In this document: piece after piece, positions 45,443 through 58,553 of the stretch
Position numbering within the stretch: the first letter of the stretch is position 1
How the letters are laid out: every line of letters starts with the position of its first letter
Source: Marsupella aquatica
Lineage: Eukaryota > Marchantiophyta
Assembly: GCA_973895155.1 (NCBI GenBank)
Contig: OZ316897.1
Span: 21,514,001-21,578,000, forward strand
Length of the DNA: 64,000 nucleotides
Reading direction: 5' to 3'
Notes under the pieces: generated by a model
The model's input: the letters and a program-made list of their open reading frames with translations, nothing else
Told to the model about the DNA's origin: nothing
Database searches by the model: none
Program-made: the position numbers and the translations under genes

Positions 45443-47268
45443 ATGGGTGTACAGAAGTTGATACAGGCTCTCAATCTGCAGCCGCATCCGGAGGGAGGCT
45501 TCTATGCTGAAACTTTTCGGGATGACTCTGTGAAGCTCGAGACGGCTTCTCTTCCGTCTCACTGTAAGCGTCCGTCCTCTCACCCGCTTTGGAAATTATG
45601 TGGGGAATTACCTCTAGAATGATTGAATAGAATTCAATTCGTAGGAATTCTATTGCCCCTGTAGATTCTTGGAAATCTGTTCTTCCACACCGGAATGCGA
45701 TCATGTAGCATGGAGCTATGGAGGCCGGAATGTCAAGTGACGATCCCATCCAGCTAGTAGGGCTTTGAGTTTCGTCGCCTCCATCAGCAGATCTGGATGA
45801 TTTGAAATGCGAAAGTGGAACACTGTTGGGGCGTAGTTCACATTTCTGAAGATATTGGACTGTGAGAGTCCTTGGCGTACATGGCTGAATTCAACCCGGA
45901 GAAATTGGTTTCAGATAAAATGGTACTTGTTTGGTCAAGGAGCTTCGGCTACGATTAGAAAAGTTACCGCTCTTTATGATTTGCTGAAGCACGAGACGGT
46001 ACCCACCTCACGTCATTCGAGCATACACTCACAGCCTCCTTAGATGACCTGGATCGGAACTTGTGGTTTCGCAGTCAAGGTCGGGAGATCCGTCAGCACT
46101 GCCATCTACTTCTTACTGCCAACTGGATCGAAGTCGAGGATGCACATCATTCCATCGGCCGAAGTTTGGCATTTCTACAGCGGCGAGCCACTGACGGTAA
46201 TCTTTGTTATTCCTTTCTTGCCACTCCTGTCAAACTAGATTATGTCATCCAGATATGTTCGATCGTAGAAAAGACCTGAATTTAGTGGTATGGAAGGCTT
46301 CTCTGGGACTGAGGAACAATTCTTCAAATGTAAAGTTGCCAAAGTCAAGGAACCAACTCAGCCCACATTCCGTGAAGTTCTTAGAGGTGAATGAAGGTGC
46401 GGGTTCAAAATCTTCGACCATACGTCAAAGATACTATGCAATTGGTTGTCTGAAGCAGTCATCCTCGCACCTAGTAAGCTGTTGTTTGTACAGCCGAATC
46501 CCGGTAGTCTGAATCTTAGCTCGTGCCAACGTAGGACCTGACCTTTCCTTCATAGATTATATTCTATCTCTCAAGGTAGTTTCTCGTTGCACAGTTATGG
46601 AATTGGGTCGTTTGGAAGGGGGATAGGTCTTGGGTCAACTTGTTTAGAGCAATGCTGGGACGGATCTGGGGTCCTAGGGCCGCCATAGCTGTAATCGCTC
46701 TTAAGTTAGCATGCTAGCCTCAGTTAAAGAAGGAATTGCTCTTTCATGGCAGAAAGGAAGAAAGAAATGCTGAATCGGATGGCTGTGTACAGAATCTAGA
46801 TATGATGGGTGTTGATATCCTTTCGTTAGTTGTAATACAGCTCTCGAGGAATCTGAGATGCAGATTCTATCTCTGGCTTGGCTTGGACAGTCTCAGAGGC
46901 TAAAAGCCCCTGCTAATAGTTACACAGTGTTTGCTGTTGCGACACAGGTACTTCAGGTGGATCAGAATGGTAATGTAAAACACACACTTCTCGGTCACGA
47001 TATTGAAGCCGGTCAAGTGCCTCAATATGTCGTTCCCCCGCGAGTATGGTTTGGAGCTTACCCAACAAAGGACTACAAAGTGGATGTCAAGGGTGGGACG
47101 ATTGAAACATTACCTGTAAGGGATCCGGAGCAATGTTATTCCCTGGTGGGTTGTACAGTGGCTCCAGGTTTTCAGTTTGAGGACTTCGAGATGGCTAAGC
47201 GATCAAATCTTATTAGTCTCTACCCACAAGCAAAATCAGCCATTGAGCTGTTAACTGACCCAGAGTAG
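45443..47268 (+). CDS. DUF985 (Cupin_5) family protein
   Basis: Exons 45443-45563, 46075-46196 and 46948-47268 join in phase (donors GTAAGC and GTAATC) to give 187 aa, normal for plant DUF985 proteins such as At1g19130. Exon 1 has LQPHPEGGFYAETFRD; exon 2 has STAIYFLLPTGSKSRMHI and EVWHFYSGEPLT; exon 3 has VPPRVWFGAYP and the end block YSLVGCTVAPGFQFEDFE. The His and Glu residues of these motifs fit a cupin metal or ligand site; the biochemical role of the family is not established. The ATG at 45443 is chosen because the family begins at MGVQKLIQALNL, although an in-frame ATG exists at 45392. Intron 2 (751 bp) contains FLEVNEGAG-like sequence near 46380 that may be a further decayed exon 3. 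Confidence 0.93.
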
Positions 47269-48101
47269 TAAACTTAGTTTATAGAGGCAGAACTGCAACC
47301 CAATTGTAATAGTCTATGGAAACAAAAACTTTACTCCTGTATCATCTATGTCTGGAGATGCTGTGGATTTGAATGTTCCTGTCGTCCAAGTTGCGTTCAT
47401 AGCTGGATCATATTGATGTCGGTTGAGTTGATCATGTACTCATGCATTTACCTGTTCCTGGTTTATTCATACAATCGTGGAGACATATAACCGTCCGCTT
47501 AGCAAAATGCTCTCATCTGGCATTTGTGCCGGTTCAGGTCGTATGTCCACATCTAGCCCGAGAGTCATTCACAGCTGCAAAATTACATGCTTCGGAGTAC
47601 ATTGCACTGTAGATGGCACTCCATTCCGTATTACACTGGAATAATATATACCGGTGAAAGCGCTCACCCTTCATCCCAGGAAACATTCCCGCAGAAGTGC
47701 TTTATTTGTTCAACTACGTGTTTTCCTTTGAAAGAAACACCTGTTCAATTTCTTGGCCTGAAGCAAGTAACGATAATTATTTCTTCCGTGCTTCGTAGAC
47801 AACACCAAGACGTCTGACGTTTCCAAAATACTTTAAAACTGTTTCGCATCAGAGGGAGTAAGTCTACAGTTAGAATCCTGCCCAAGTGAACGGAAAGTTG
47901 CGAAAAAAACACGCTGGATGACTTAACCAGTGAGATCAGTAAACACTTCTGACCTCAAGCCACTTCAACTGAATCATTTCTCTGATGCTTTCCCCCTTTC
48001 CCCATTGGTCGCTTCTGCCCACCAGAGGGACGACGACTATTTGTGATGCAGCTTGATCTACTCTGGTAAGAAAATTTAACACACACCAGTTGGGGTGGCT
48101 G
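47269..48101. other. Convergent 3' flanks of DUF985 and glycosylase genes
   Basis: This holds the 3' untranslated regions of both genes. A 76-codon ORF at 47587-47817 is unrecognised. Nothing else is seen. Confidence 0.5.
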
Positions 48102-50559
48102 TCATGGTATATCCAAGTCTCTCGTACTGCTGGGCCTTAAAGTGGCTCGTGGAGCACTAACCCAGGGGGTATCGGCAATAGCAAAGCGCCATAATGCTGC
48201 AACATCCTTTGGCTCAGCATAATCTATGCCAACCCTTGGACCCACCAGTATGTTTGAAGGAAGAGGAGCATCCAACATCTCAAGACCTCCTGTTACATAC
48301 CAGCAGCAATCAGCTTGACGATAAGTAGGCTGAAACGAGACTTGTTAGTGGAAGTAAACAGGCCAGCTGAATAATTGAAAAAACATTATAGACCGTCCCA
48401 TTTCGGAGGATCTGAGAATTGGACACGGCTCATCGTGTTTACAGGCTGATGCCTACAGAGCAACGGATCACCAAAGAACTACAGAATGATCTCCTTACCT
48501 TCATTGTAGAGAGGATGCGATGACCATTCTGTTGTCAATCCTAGAGCCTGTCCAACCTTTCCTAGACATGAACGCCGTTTGAATCAGTTTACCATATTGG
48601 TGCGGAAAAGTAGGTGAAACTTGAGGAAGACCTCAGCAACAAGGCAATTGAGCTTCCTAAAGATCTTTTGCCAGGGAACAACTGTAGGAAACTTATGAAA
48701 AAGATGGAACGAATAACACCTGCACAAATTGATCGTGGAAGAATTATTTAATGTGCTGACCTTTCCTGGTCCCGTAAGAAGCATTGGTTTCGCTGTCACT
48801 TGGCCTCTACGAAGCTGTATACTGCTGAGACCTGCACATGTCCTGCCAGATCATGAACAGAACAAAATAACTCCTCAAAACCCCTTGAGAACTCTTTTCA
48901 TGGTATGCGCTCCTACTTGCTCACCAAAAATTTCTGAAGATTCGAAATTTTAAGGTGAGTAGCAAAATAATAGCAGAGGAGTGTGCGACAAAACTAGACT
49001 CCGGAAACGTGTGTAAGTTATCCCTCGTTACAAGCGATCCACACACATTGGTGGAGTTGGAAATGACAACATGTACATGTTAGGTAATGTCATACCAGCA
49101 ACAGGAGAACACGCTCTGATAAGAACCGCAGCTCCTACACCAATACTGTCGGCCACCACGTTGAGCATAATGTGCAATCCGTAGCATAGGTAAACGTATG
49201 CATGACCTCCAGGCCCAAACTTCACAGCAAAAGGCATAGTTAAGCTCCCATTCTGAACGTCAGTTTACTCACATAATTGACATTGAAGATTCCACAAAAG
49301 AAGTGGCAAAAACATGACAGAATCGGAAAGATTCAAAGCCTCACAGGTTTCACCCCTACTGGCATAGTCCTCTTGCAAACTGATCAACATATTGTTGCCA
49401 TCAGATCCGCAGCTTCAATGCAGGGAACTCACCAATGGCGCTGTGCGAGATGTTTGACCAACTCGACCATGGCAAGCTGAGTCTCCGGGTCTGTAAGCTT
49501 CAACCTGGAAGAGCAAAACAGCAACGACTTTTCACATATGAGGAAAAACAACCCCTCCGGAAGAAGCACCTTCGAGAAAGCAGTGGTTTAGAAGTATAGG
49601 CCACGCATACAAGGCCAAAAGAAGGAAAAGAAAGTGGAATCTGGAATCAATTGACAAGTAAAAGAGAGCACGGCCAGAGCAGAAAGCATATGGCCAGTTA
49701 ACACCCATCCTCGACCTTCTACGCCAGTATCACTCACAGCTGCAACGCAGACAATGGACGCGCATTGGACGCTGAAACAACATGAAAACAAAATCTGAGC
49801 CAGTATGACTGGGGATATTACAAAACCAATTTTGAATCTCGACGTGATGGCTGCACGTCTTCTTGACCCAATTACAGAAAAAAGACCCCTTTCAACATGA
49901 AGTGCCAAAACCTAGCTGCGTCCTGTCCTATGCTGGATCCTACATCAGCAGTCTAGCATCCATCCATCCTGAGGCGAAGCAAAGGAAGTTACCTCAGTGA
50001 TTTGTAATATAACATCATCTCGCCGAATTAGCTTGCCTAGAAGCTTTGGAGCCAACTCCAGTGCATCACATTCATAAAAGCTAGCGTCCAGTATTTTGTA
50101 ATCCCCCTGATTGGCAGCTCCGAGACCTCGATTGCTCACCACCACCTCCTTTTCCACAATCGCAGAGCTCAATCGACTGGACCTTCCCGGCTTAGGTACT
50201 TGTGATCCTGTCCCAACCTTGTCTGACCGTTTGGCCCTGGTGGACCTGACCTTCAGAACAACAGCACGAGAGCCCGGATTCCGGGAGGTACTTTCGTTCC
50301 TGAGGTCGTCTTTTCGAATCCCATTCTCATCCTCACAGTCTACTGGTTTACTTCTCTTCCGCAGAGAATACGAAACCCTCTCTCTCACAGAATCACTCAA
50401 CGCAAACTCCGACAGTTGTCGAGTCCTCGCTGACTTTCTCCCCATGTCCCCCATGTTCACACCCTCGTCTAATGCAACCCAATTGCTCTTCTTGGGAAAG
50501 GCTTTTGTGAGTCCTAAAGAAGTTCCCGGATTCACTTTCTTCTGGCTTCTTGCCGACAT
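48102..50559 (-). CDS. MAG: 3-methyladenine DNA glycosylase (AAG/MPG family)
   Basis: Exons 49993-50559, 49433-49504, 49096-49219, 48761-48831, 48499-48556 and 48102-48289 join in phase to 359 aa. The first 150 residues are a basic Ser/Arg/Lys-rich extension, probably nuclear targeting. The catalytic domain starts at [19 protein letters not shown]. It shows [16 protein letters not shown], where the Glu is the family general base, [16 protein letters not shown], with the Tyr region that intercalates in [29 protein letters not shown] and [14 protein letters not shown], and ends in a tail with GVDYAEP-like sequence ([17 protein letters not shown]). It excises alkylated purines in base-excision repair. 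The long N-terminal extension is the only departure from the compact bacterial form and is common in plants. Confidence 0.95.
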
Positions 50560-50719
50560 TCGGTGTCATATTTGTGCTCCCATCGGCATACAATTTTGTC
50601 CGGAACCCACTGGAGAGACTCCAACCTAGTCATTCCTCTGCAGTATTTCTCTTTAATTTCTCCTTCCTCATCGACAAAAATTCACACTTCTTCAATCCTA
50701 GGAGGGCCAATTCAGTCTG

Positions 50720-50873
50720 GCATTCGATTAGTCCCATTCTACCTCTTGTATGTTACAAAGACTCCCAGATGATCGCAGAAGAACTGCATTCCTGTAGGCA
50801 TTCGATTAATCCCATTCTACCTCTGTATGTTCCAAAGATTCCCAGATGATCGGAGAAGAACTGCATTCCTGTA
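50720..50873. repeat. 77-bp tandem duplication upstream of the glycosylase gene
   Basis: Copies 50720-50796 and 50797-50873 share GGCATTCGATTA and GAAGAACTGCATTCCTGTA with about five differences. They lie 160-310 bp upstream of the start codon, so they may duplicate promoter elements. Confidence 0.9.
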
Positions 50874-53799
50874 ACGAAAAATTCAGAAGCGAGCTCCCTA
50901 CAACCCCATTTCGCAGTCTTGCCCACCCTCCTGGCGAATTTTGTTGGTGTTGATGGCAGAGCTGGTCATTCCCTGAAAGCTACAGCAGCTTCCCGCGCTG
51001 TCGATCGAAGCACTAGTGGTATTTGACTCTTGCTGGTTGCCGTGTAAAACAGACACTACAGTACTGTCTACAGTAATTCTCTGCCACTAAAGTCAGTTGT
51101 CCGTGGCTTCTCAGTGTAGTGAAGTTTGCAAATGGATTGTGTTCGAGTTTTTGAAGCCCACTGAGCATTTACACAATGAAAGTGTTTTTCCCTTATGTTC
51201 TCCATTTGGAGGATTTCCCGAAAGGAGCCCAGCATACGAAGGAAAGGTACTAGTTGAGTAGAAAAATGGTTTTCAAATGGCCCGCCTGTTCATCCAAGCA
51301 TCTAGTCAAACATGGTGGTCCATGGGAGCTTCAGTTTGGGGACGATTGTAGATAGTTTGTTTGCTGTGATTGTTGGAATTGTGTAGTCACCGCCGTGAGA
51401 ACTAATTATATTCAGGGTTTCCTTAAATATATAACATGCCAAAGAACAAAAAGCATAAAAGCATCAAACTGTGAAATTGGATCTGAAAGGCAAGAGACCC
51501 AATAAAGGGGGGAAAACCAAAGAAAAAAAACAACAAGAAAATGTGTCAAACAGCCCAAGAGTCCACTACAGTTGCAAAAGAACTAAAGCTTGGCAGAGCT
51601 CACAAGTAAATTCCACAGAAGGGTCATGAAGATGGAGGTCATGAAGATGTATCTGTCTAGAGTCCCTAAAACCAACACTCTGCCTACAAAAAATGACTGC
51701 ACAAGCCCTTTGAAATGCCTCCCCTCGAAACACAAATAAAAAACAATAAAATATAGGGTGAAGAGCTCCAAAACAATAAAATTAATCATTTGGGTAATAA
51801 GTAGCACATCCCTCCTCCTATGTTTAACATCAAGTAGATACTCTTTAACCCATGTAACACCTCTCTCATAGTTGACTGAGTTGCATCTCAAGTCAGGATC
51901 TTTTGTTGAATTACAAAACTTAAGTCTATGTTGCAGGACAGGTGCTAGGTAGACCAAGTCTTTTTGGTGTGTCCAAATTCAATCAACTAGATCATTATTC
52001 TGTGGGGATGCTCTTGAAGCAAAGGAACTCATTAGAGCTTTATGTAGATGTTGCCAAGACCGCCTCATACCCTGGGTGGAGGCATTTGCTGCTCAATAAC
52101 ACTTTTGACCACATCACGCTCAATAAAACTTTTGTCAACATCAAATTACTTTGAGCAAGGGTGCCATGGGCCTCTATTGGAGAAGGCCAGAACCTTGCTG
52201 GTTGATCAGTTGAGTATGACTGTTAATGTCATGTTAAGACAAGTGGAACGTCATCTTACAAATTTAATATCAGCAACAAGACTAGCACTTGACAATGTAC
52301 AATGGAATGGTTTGATTCCTTTTTGGAACCACAGAGCACAACTACCATGTGGACAAGCATCATGATAATTCCTTCTTCTTTTCAGTTCAGAACTTTATGT
52401 GGAGAATGGTCCTAAAATTGGATATGGAGTCATAGATCGGATTTAATATTTATAAAAATACTTAAAGTACATCACATATTTTCAAATATATACGAAAAAC
52501 AGGTAAAGTTCAATCAGGAGGGGGGAAGGAATAAAGGAAATGACTGTAAATGATTTTTTTTACTCGAGGGTCACAGGTATTTTGGGGTTACAATATGCCC
52601 AACAGAGATTTTGGACTACCCTACTCATGATAGATTTATTGGTATTTTGTATGTCTTCTTGTGCATATTGCACCCCCAAGAAGTAGTACATACCAATGTG
52701 AAAAGCAACCTTGCATAGGTTTAGCTATACTTCCAATTATTTGCATCCCTATCATACCACCAAATATCATAGGCAGTGGTTGTCTGTGGCTCTTCAACAG
52801 GCCCAGGCTTTCACCTTACTTCGTAGGGCTGAGACAGTTGGTTTTAGGGTCTGGCTCCCGTCAGGTTCTGCTTTGGGACCTTCCTTTGCGATTTACTCCA
52901 GAGCTTTACCAGGATTTTCAGTTCTCCGCTCAGTAGGGTATTAGCTTTCATGACTCCTTTCTAGGTTACTTTGTGTTGGTTCTTGGGTTATGGACCCCTT
53001 GTCATGTTTTTTCTTGGGGGCCTTTCCCCTCTTTTCCTCCCCTTTAGTGGGTTGCTTTGCCTTTGGGATCTTGTCTCCCCGTTTGGCATTTTTGCCCTTG
53101 GGCACTCTGTTATATATCATACCTTTCTTGTTTGGAACTCTGTTAATAGACCTCTAAGTGCAGTAGTTTTAAAATATGTTATGTTATCCACATGTACGAA
53201 TGTTTAATTGTGGGTGTGATTGCTCATTTTATAATTATGATATGTTTTTGTAAGAAAGTGCGTCCTAATTTTGTATCCATCAAAGTTTGATTAGTTTGAA
53301 AGTTTTCCTTTTGCCTAATTTTAACCTTCTGAGTTAGAAAGTCCTTAGACGTAGTACATGCTTTCTCACCAACTTGTTAAGACTGATTCTTTAATGTGAA
53401 ATGGGGATTAGAGCAAGCTCTGGTGGGGCCCATTGACTTTGACCAACTGGACGACCTACAGCCTTCTTCTCAACATGGATAACCTAGGGAGTAATTAACT
53501 TAGGGTGCCTTTACAAGATATTGGGCCCATTGTGTTCATTTCCCAAAACTTTAGCTTAATCTATTAGCTAGGTATTCATAAATTCAACAAATATTTTATA
53601 ATTTTGTGAATGTACTAGAGGAGTAGGTAAGGTAACCTTCCATAAGGTGATGGTGAATTGTTGGCCATTCTGAGATTTGTTTTCACAAATTGCAGATGTG
53701 GAAATTTCATTAGATATATTTTTCATTCTGTTAATAAGAAATATTTGCCTTGCTCGTGCAAAATTACAAATTATTTTAGGACTCGTCATCATCAAGATA
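50874..53799. other. Repeat-rich region without confirmed genes
   Basis: A 124-codon minus-strand ORF (51583-51957) has one hydrophobic segment (NFIVLELFTLYFIVFYLCF) but is unrecognised. Around 52.9-53.1 kb T/G-rich sequence with GGGATCTTGTCTCCCCGTTT resembles the repeated GGATTTGTCTCCCGTTTGGG stretch at 18.06-18.13 kb, suggesting a shared repeat tail. No coding sequence of a mobile element was recognised. Confidence 0.35.
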
Positions 53800-54405
53800 T
53801 GGGCCCCAACTACCATCCATTTCTGTTGAAAAGCTATGGCCAAAAACCTTCCTCCATCCAATATGGAGGTCCATCCTGATTTCAATTTCTGTGAAAAAGC
53901 TATGGCCAAAAATCATCCTCCATCCAATATGGTGGTCCTGATTTCAATTTCTTTGAAAAAGCTATGGGAGCATTGTCTCCAATATGGTGGTCCATTCTGA
54001 TTTCAATTACTTTGAAAAAGCTATGGGAGCAGTGTCTCCATATGGTGGTACATCCTGATTTCAATTTCTGTGAAAAAGCTATTGCCAAAAACCATCCTCC
54101 ATCCATATGGTGATCCACCCTGATTTCAATTTCTTTGAAAAAACTATGGGAGCAGTGTCTCCATTATGGTGGTCCATCCTGATTTCAATTTCTTTGAAAA
54201 AGCTATGAGAGCAGTGTCTCCAATATGGTGGTCCATCCTGATTTCAATTTCTGTGAAAAAGCTATGGCCAAAATCCATCCTCCGTCCAATGTGGTGGTCC
54301 ATCCTGATTTCCTTTATGTGAAAAAACTATGGGAGCAGCGTCTCCAATATGGTGGTCCATCCTGATTTCAATTTATGTGAAAAAGCTATGGCCAAAAACC
54401 ATAGT
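53800..54405. repeat. Ten-unit minisatellite with two interspersed unit types
   Basis: Units of about 59-66 bp share GATTTCAATTTCTNTGAAAA followed by AGCTATGG. Type A continues CCAAAAACCATCCTCCATCC and type B continues GAGCAGTGTCTCC. The order by eye is A A B B A B B A B A, which suggests amplification of multi-unit blocks rather than single units. Confidence 0.88.
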
Positions 54406-56205
54406 CGAAGCTTTGAGACCCCCTACTACTCCTATGTGCTCAAATTGGAACTTTCGACAGAAGCTTCGACTCGCCCCCAACCCACTCCTGAACTGACAGG
54501 CGTGGACACTTTGGGGGCAGCAGCAGGAGGCCAATCCAATCACTGGCTCGCCTTTCTTTGACTTTCAGACCGACCGTCTCTCATCCTTTCGATGACACCA
54601 ATGCGAAAATCAGCGGAGAGATTTCACAAGTACACCATAGAATCCCGATTTCCTGCACAGAATTGGGTTGTCATTGATGAGTACAGGACAGTATTGAGTA
54701 CTGACTGACCTTGAAAGCGAAAGTGCCAGAGAACGAGAAGGAAGCTGGAAACAGGGATTTGCAATTTTGCATAGAATGAGCTCGTTGTAGAATAAAAAGT
54801 CCGGGAGGAAACCAGATCCGCCCACCAAGAAACGGAAAGCGAGCCCGCAGATACATGAACCCACATCGTCGAGGGGCGGCCAACCTGAGGTGGGTGGGAC
54901 CTAAAAGGGGAGAAACCCCCGTGAAATTAGGGTGACCAGACCAAGCGAGACATGCTTTGGCGGACATACTTGAGATCCCGGCAGGAAAATTATGCCTTCG
55001 AGTAAAGTCAGACTCCGCTAAAGCTAACCACTATGGAAGTAGACAGACGGAGGGGCAATCGGGATCTCCAGTCTGTTGTCAACTTCTGTGGACATTACGT
55101 TGTTCTGTCAGAAGCCATAGCCATACTACACTGAGGATACCCTGTCTAATGCTGCGGCCACTCTAATCTAAAGGTGATTTCTCCCACGATACCAGGTTTT
55201 ACTTTTGGTTTCGATAAGCCAGAGGTGTGATGATTTACGTCAGTATTCTGAGTTTCAGAGGCTTTAACAGTTTGGGGATTCCTTCCAAGGCTTCGGCTGT
55301 AAGTATTGTTGTAGTTTAGGGTTTTCATCTCAGGCCTTCCGAAGCGATGGTGGCCAGAGCACGGTGATGGGGAGTAGGTGTTCCAAGGAGGGAAGGGCCA
55401 GGGGGGCCCACGAGAGTCGCCGATTGATGAGAGAAAAGTAGTGGAACGGTCAGTCATTGCCGCGCTTTTTGATTGAAGTATTGGAGGAGTGGAACGAATA
55501 ATAAATAAAGCGAAAGAAGTTCGAAATTGGAGGTCTGAGTTTAGTATTGAAGTCACTGTACATGTACTGCTTGTCAGGATCACGCTGGTAGGTTACCGGG
55601 CAAACCAAACCAGATAACCATCTCCCATTTGCATTGCCAAGGACCCTTTCCCGATTTGGCGCTTTTGTTCTTGGCAGCGTTAAATGTAACTTTCGTAGAG
55701 AACAGAGCTTGATTAGCCAGAGAGGGGGGAGGTTGACCAAAATTTACCCAGCCCAGAGGATGACGACACTGGGAACTCTATCAAGTGGTGTGACTTGATC
55801 CTGATGAAACCAAAGAATCCCTCATCCGACTCCAGCCCACATGGTATCGATAAGCCAGTCAGGGATTAAATATTGCGCACTGCATGAACCTAAGTGATGA
55901 TATCATCATGGAGTACAACATCCCCTGTAGCTAAGCTCCAAAACTACACTGTAGCTGATTGGGTTTCGCTTCCAAAGGATACCGTCCCCAGTGAAATTTT
56001 AACTCCAGTGAGACCAGCGTCTGATATTAACATTATAGTATCGAGGTGAAGAGGAGATCAAACACACAATGAACCAACATCAAAACATAATCATGCGCCG
56101 GTCATGCTGTAATGGTTCTTGAGCCAAAAGGTAAAATATTTGCTCTCATTCAATGGAATTTCCCAAGATGCAGTATCCTCTTCATTCACACGGCTTTGAT
56201 GACGA
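54406..56205 (-). other. Possible minus-strand coding region, not recognised
   Basis: Candidate pieces on the minus strand are a Ser/Pro-rich N-terminus from the ATG near 55460 (MTDRSTTFLSSIGDSRGPPW), a stretch near 55030-55090 reading EVDNRLEIPIAPPSVYFHS followed by GTTAGC, and an open block at 54715-54900 bounded by TTTTAG and GTCAGT in which all three frames are open. They could be exons of one gene, perhaps with an organelle transit peptide, but the joins are not proven and I recognise no family. Confidence 0.3.
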
Positions 56206-56582
56206 TTATACTCCTGAGTTCCCAATCGACAGGATAAGAGATTCAACAGAAGTCAGGATGTCGAAGGAAGAACTGTAAACATCGACGGTTCTTGCAGCCA
56301 TCTCGCGGCCAGTAATTAATGTGAAGACATGACACACCAGTGGTGTAGACTGCAGATCTCCGTAGGCTGTCCCCACCAAGGCAGGCCCTCTGCACTGTGC
56401 AGCAAAAGGAAAGGTTTCAACCAGAAAGAAGATCACGAACAAGCTGGGCCACGAACTATGCCCGGAAAGTGCGTGGATACGGAATAAGTGAATTTTAAGT
56501 ATGGTGAAGATACCTGGTTGGCAGAGGTGGCGCCCACGCCGTCGTGTAGCACACTTGTACATGCAAAGATGGCCAGGAACAT
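56206..56582 (-). CDS. Hypothetical small secreted protein, two exons, 85 aa
   Basis: Exons 56514-56582 and 56206-56394 join in phase between a GTATCT donor and a TGCTGCACAG acceptor. The product starts MFLAIFACTSVLHDGVGATS, a plausible cleavable signal peptide, followed by CRGPALVGTAYGDLQST and an uncharged C-terminus ending SIGNSGV. An in-frame stop lies 33 bases upstream of the ATG. I recognise no family. It may instead be the last part of a longer minus-strand gene with exons toward 57055. Confidence 0.3.
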
Positions 56583-58553
56583 CCTAAATATACGGATAGA
56601 AATGGAAGGAATTTACTGGATAGCATCAGAGGAAGCGGCACGACCATATCGAAGTCTCCGCATCATTCCCACAAGGAAAATGCCCATTAACCATTGGCCG
56701 CAAAAGCAGGCGCACATTAGATCGAGTAAAGCATGTCAGGGGCTTCGTCAGAATCTAGAGAGTTCCACCTGGATCCACAGACCTGACTATCCTATCTGGG
56801 CAGACACTCACACACCCTCTGACATCGGCCAGCTTTAGAACGTAGCGAGGACTCTGAGGAACCGATATCGGACAAGGAGAACATGGAAGGCCTTCCGCGT
56901 GAAGTTCGCTTAGAAGGATAATGTAGGAATGGCCTGGGTTTCGTCAACCACAACTCAAAACTTGGAACTAAATGTACCAGCACTGCAATGCAACGAACTT
57001 CAAGTTTATGCAATCGTCTACCGAATTCGGATTGCATCCAACCTTCGTTCGACATTCCAGGATTGTGATGAAATTGGATCCTCGCCGAAATATCGCCGGG
57101 AATCTACAGAAAAACAACTTCGAAGACAGAATTTCAACTTCAACCACAGAAGGTGTTGTTCGTGGAGATACCCATACTGCATCGTGAGGTCTATGGATGT
57201 CGGAAAATGCTGATCAAACTGTCAGACTTCCCACTTTTTGCCAAGGTGTGCAATGTACTGTACCTCAGTCCGCTTAGCCAACTGTCCGAGTGTGTAACAA
57301 GGTACATAGTTGCAACTGCAAGAGGGGCTATAGGGGAGAGCGTTCCAGTGTTTTATCTAGGAGACTCGATGCACCGACGAGACTTGCGGGGACGCATACG
57401 CAAATCAAACTTCATTTCGGAGAATGACCTCTGCTCTTTGAAAGGAAAAACAAGCATTTCAAAAAGTAACTATTGAATTGAGATTCTCCCATGAATAAGT
57501 CAGGACCGAGTAAACAACCGGGGACAAGATATGTATATTCGTGTCATTCAGGATCAGTACATGCCATGGTGGCTTAAACAAAAAGCCACAATTGAAGACC
57601 AGAGAGTCGAGTCTAGCGCGCAGATACGATGATTACTCCGTCACCCCATAAGAACGGGCAGCATGCAGCAGAAACCAGTGCATTGCCCGACAGAGACTCA
57701 AAAGCATGAGGGTGAGATTTATACAAACAACTCTCGTGTTCAACACAAAGAGCAACACAACTCTAGACGAACAACCCTATAAGAGGCCATCTACCGGACC
57801 CATTTGTGCCTAGATTGTCCATCTTTCCTGGAGAGCAAAGATTCACTGCACCTCTAGCAATAACAAGTAGAATAGGTGTTTAAGACTGGATGTTGCCGAG
57901 CGAGTTACTAGTGGAACTGTAAAATTTTCGAAACTTGGTCTGTCTGTCTCCCTTTGGAAAGTAGTCTTCCGTTAAACCGACCCACACATGCCAGAATGAT
58001 GTGCAAATACCAGGATCTGGAGATGAGATTTAACACAACAAGGACGTCGCGAATCTCTTTCAGGTCCTGGAACCACTCCCACACCAATGCCTGTCTACCA
58101 TCCGGTAAAGATAAGCTGCCGCTTATCATTAAACGCCATGATATGCTCCACTTTTCTTGTTTAAAACCGTCAGCAGCAGAGGTAGAGTAAGTCTTGGTGG
58201 TACACATTAGAGAAAACACTGGAGGAAGATGTTCCGGTGAATGAGAAGCAAATGACGGTGAGGGGAGCCAGCCGATGACCCGTCTGACTCCACACACATA
58301 GCTAAAAGGTGTCTTGTTGGCCAGTTTCTCGGCGGCACCTCTTCACAATATCGTTGGTCGGGGGAGGATGATGAAAACGTTCTCTTAGGTCTGTCTGCTG
58401 TTGCCTTCTTCAATGCTTGGTGGTAAGGATCGATCCTGCTATTTGATTGCTTGCCGCCTCTTATACACCGTCCATCTGCGGGCGATTAGTCCATCCAGGG
58501 AAATAAAATCCTTCACCCATTCCCCGAAATCCTCGTCTCCTCAGTCTGAACGG
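56583..58553. other. Unassigned region upstream of the OB-fold gene 3' end
   Basis: It has an 87-codon minus-strand ORF at 56792-57055 (MSNEGWMQSEFGRRL) and plus-strand ORFs near 56929-57476, none recognised. 57.5-58.5 kb includes the 3' flank of the minus-strand OB-fold gene and a 129-codon ORF (57908-58297) that I take to be chance. Confidence 0.3.

Noticed and set aside
50111-50629. 172-codon plus-strand ORF
   Set aside because: It is antisense to exon 1 of the DNA glycosylase gene, and its Ser/Pro/Leu composition reflects the opposite strand's basic N-terminus.
57908-58297. 129-codon minus-strand ORF past the OB-fold gene
   Set aside because: No family features, and it sits in the 3' flank of a gene already complete at 58554.
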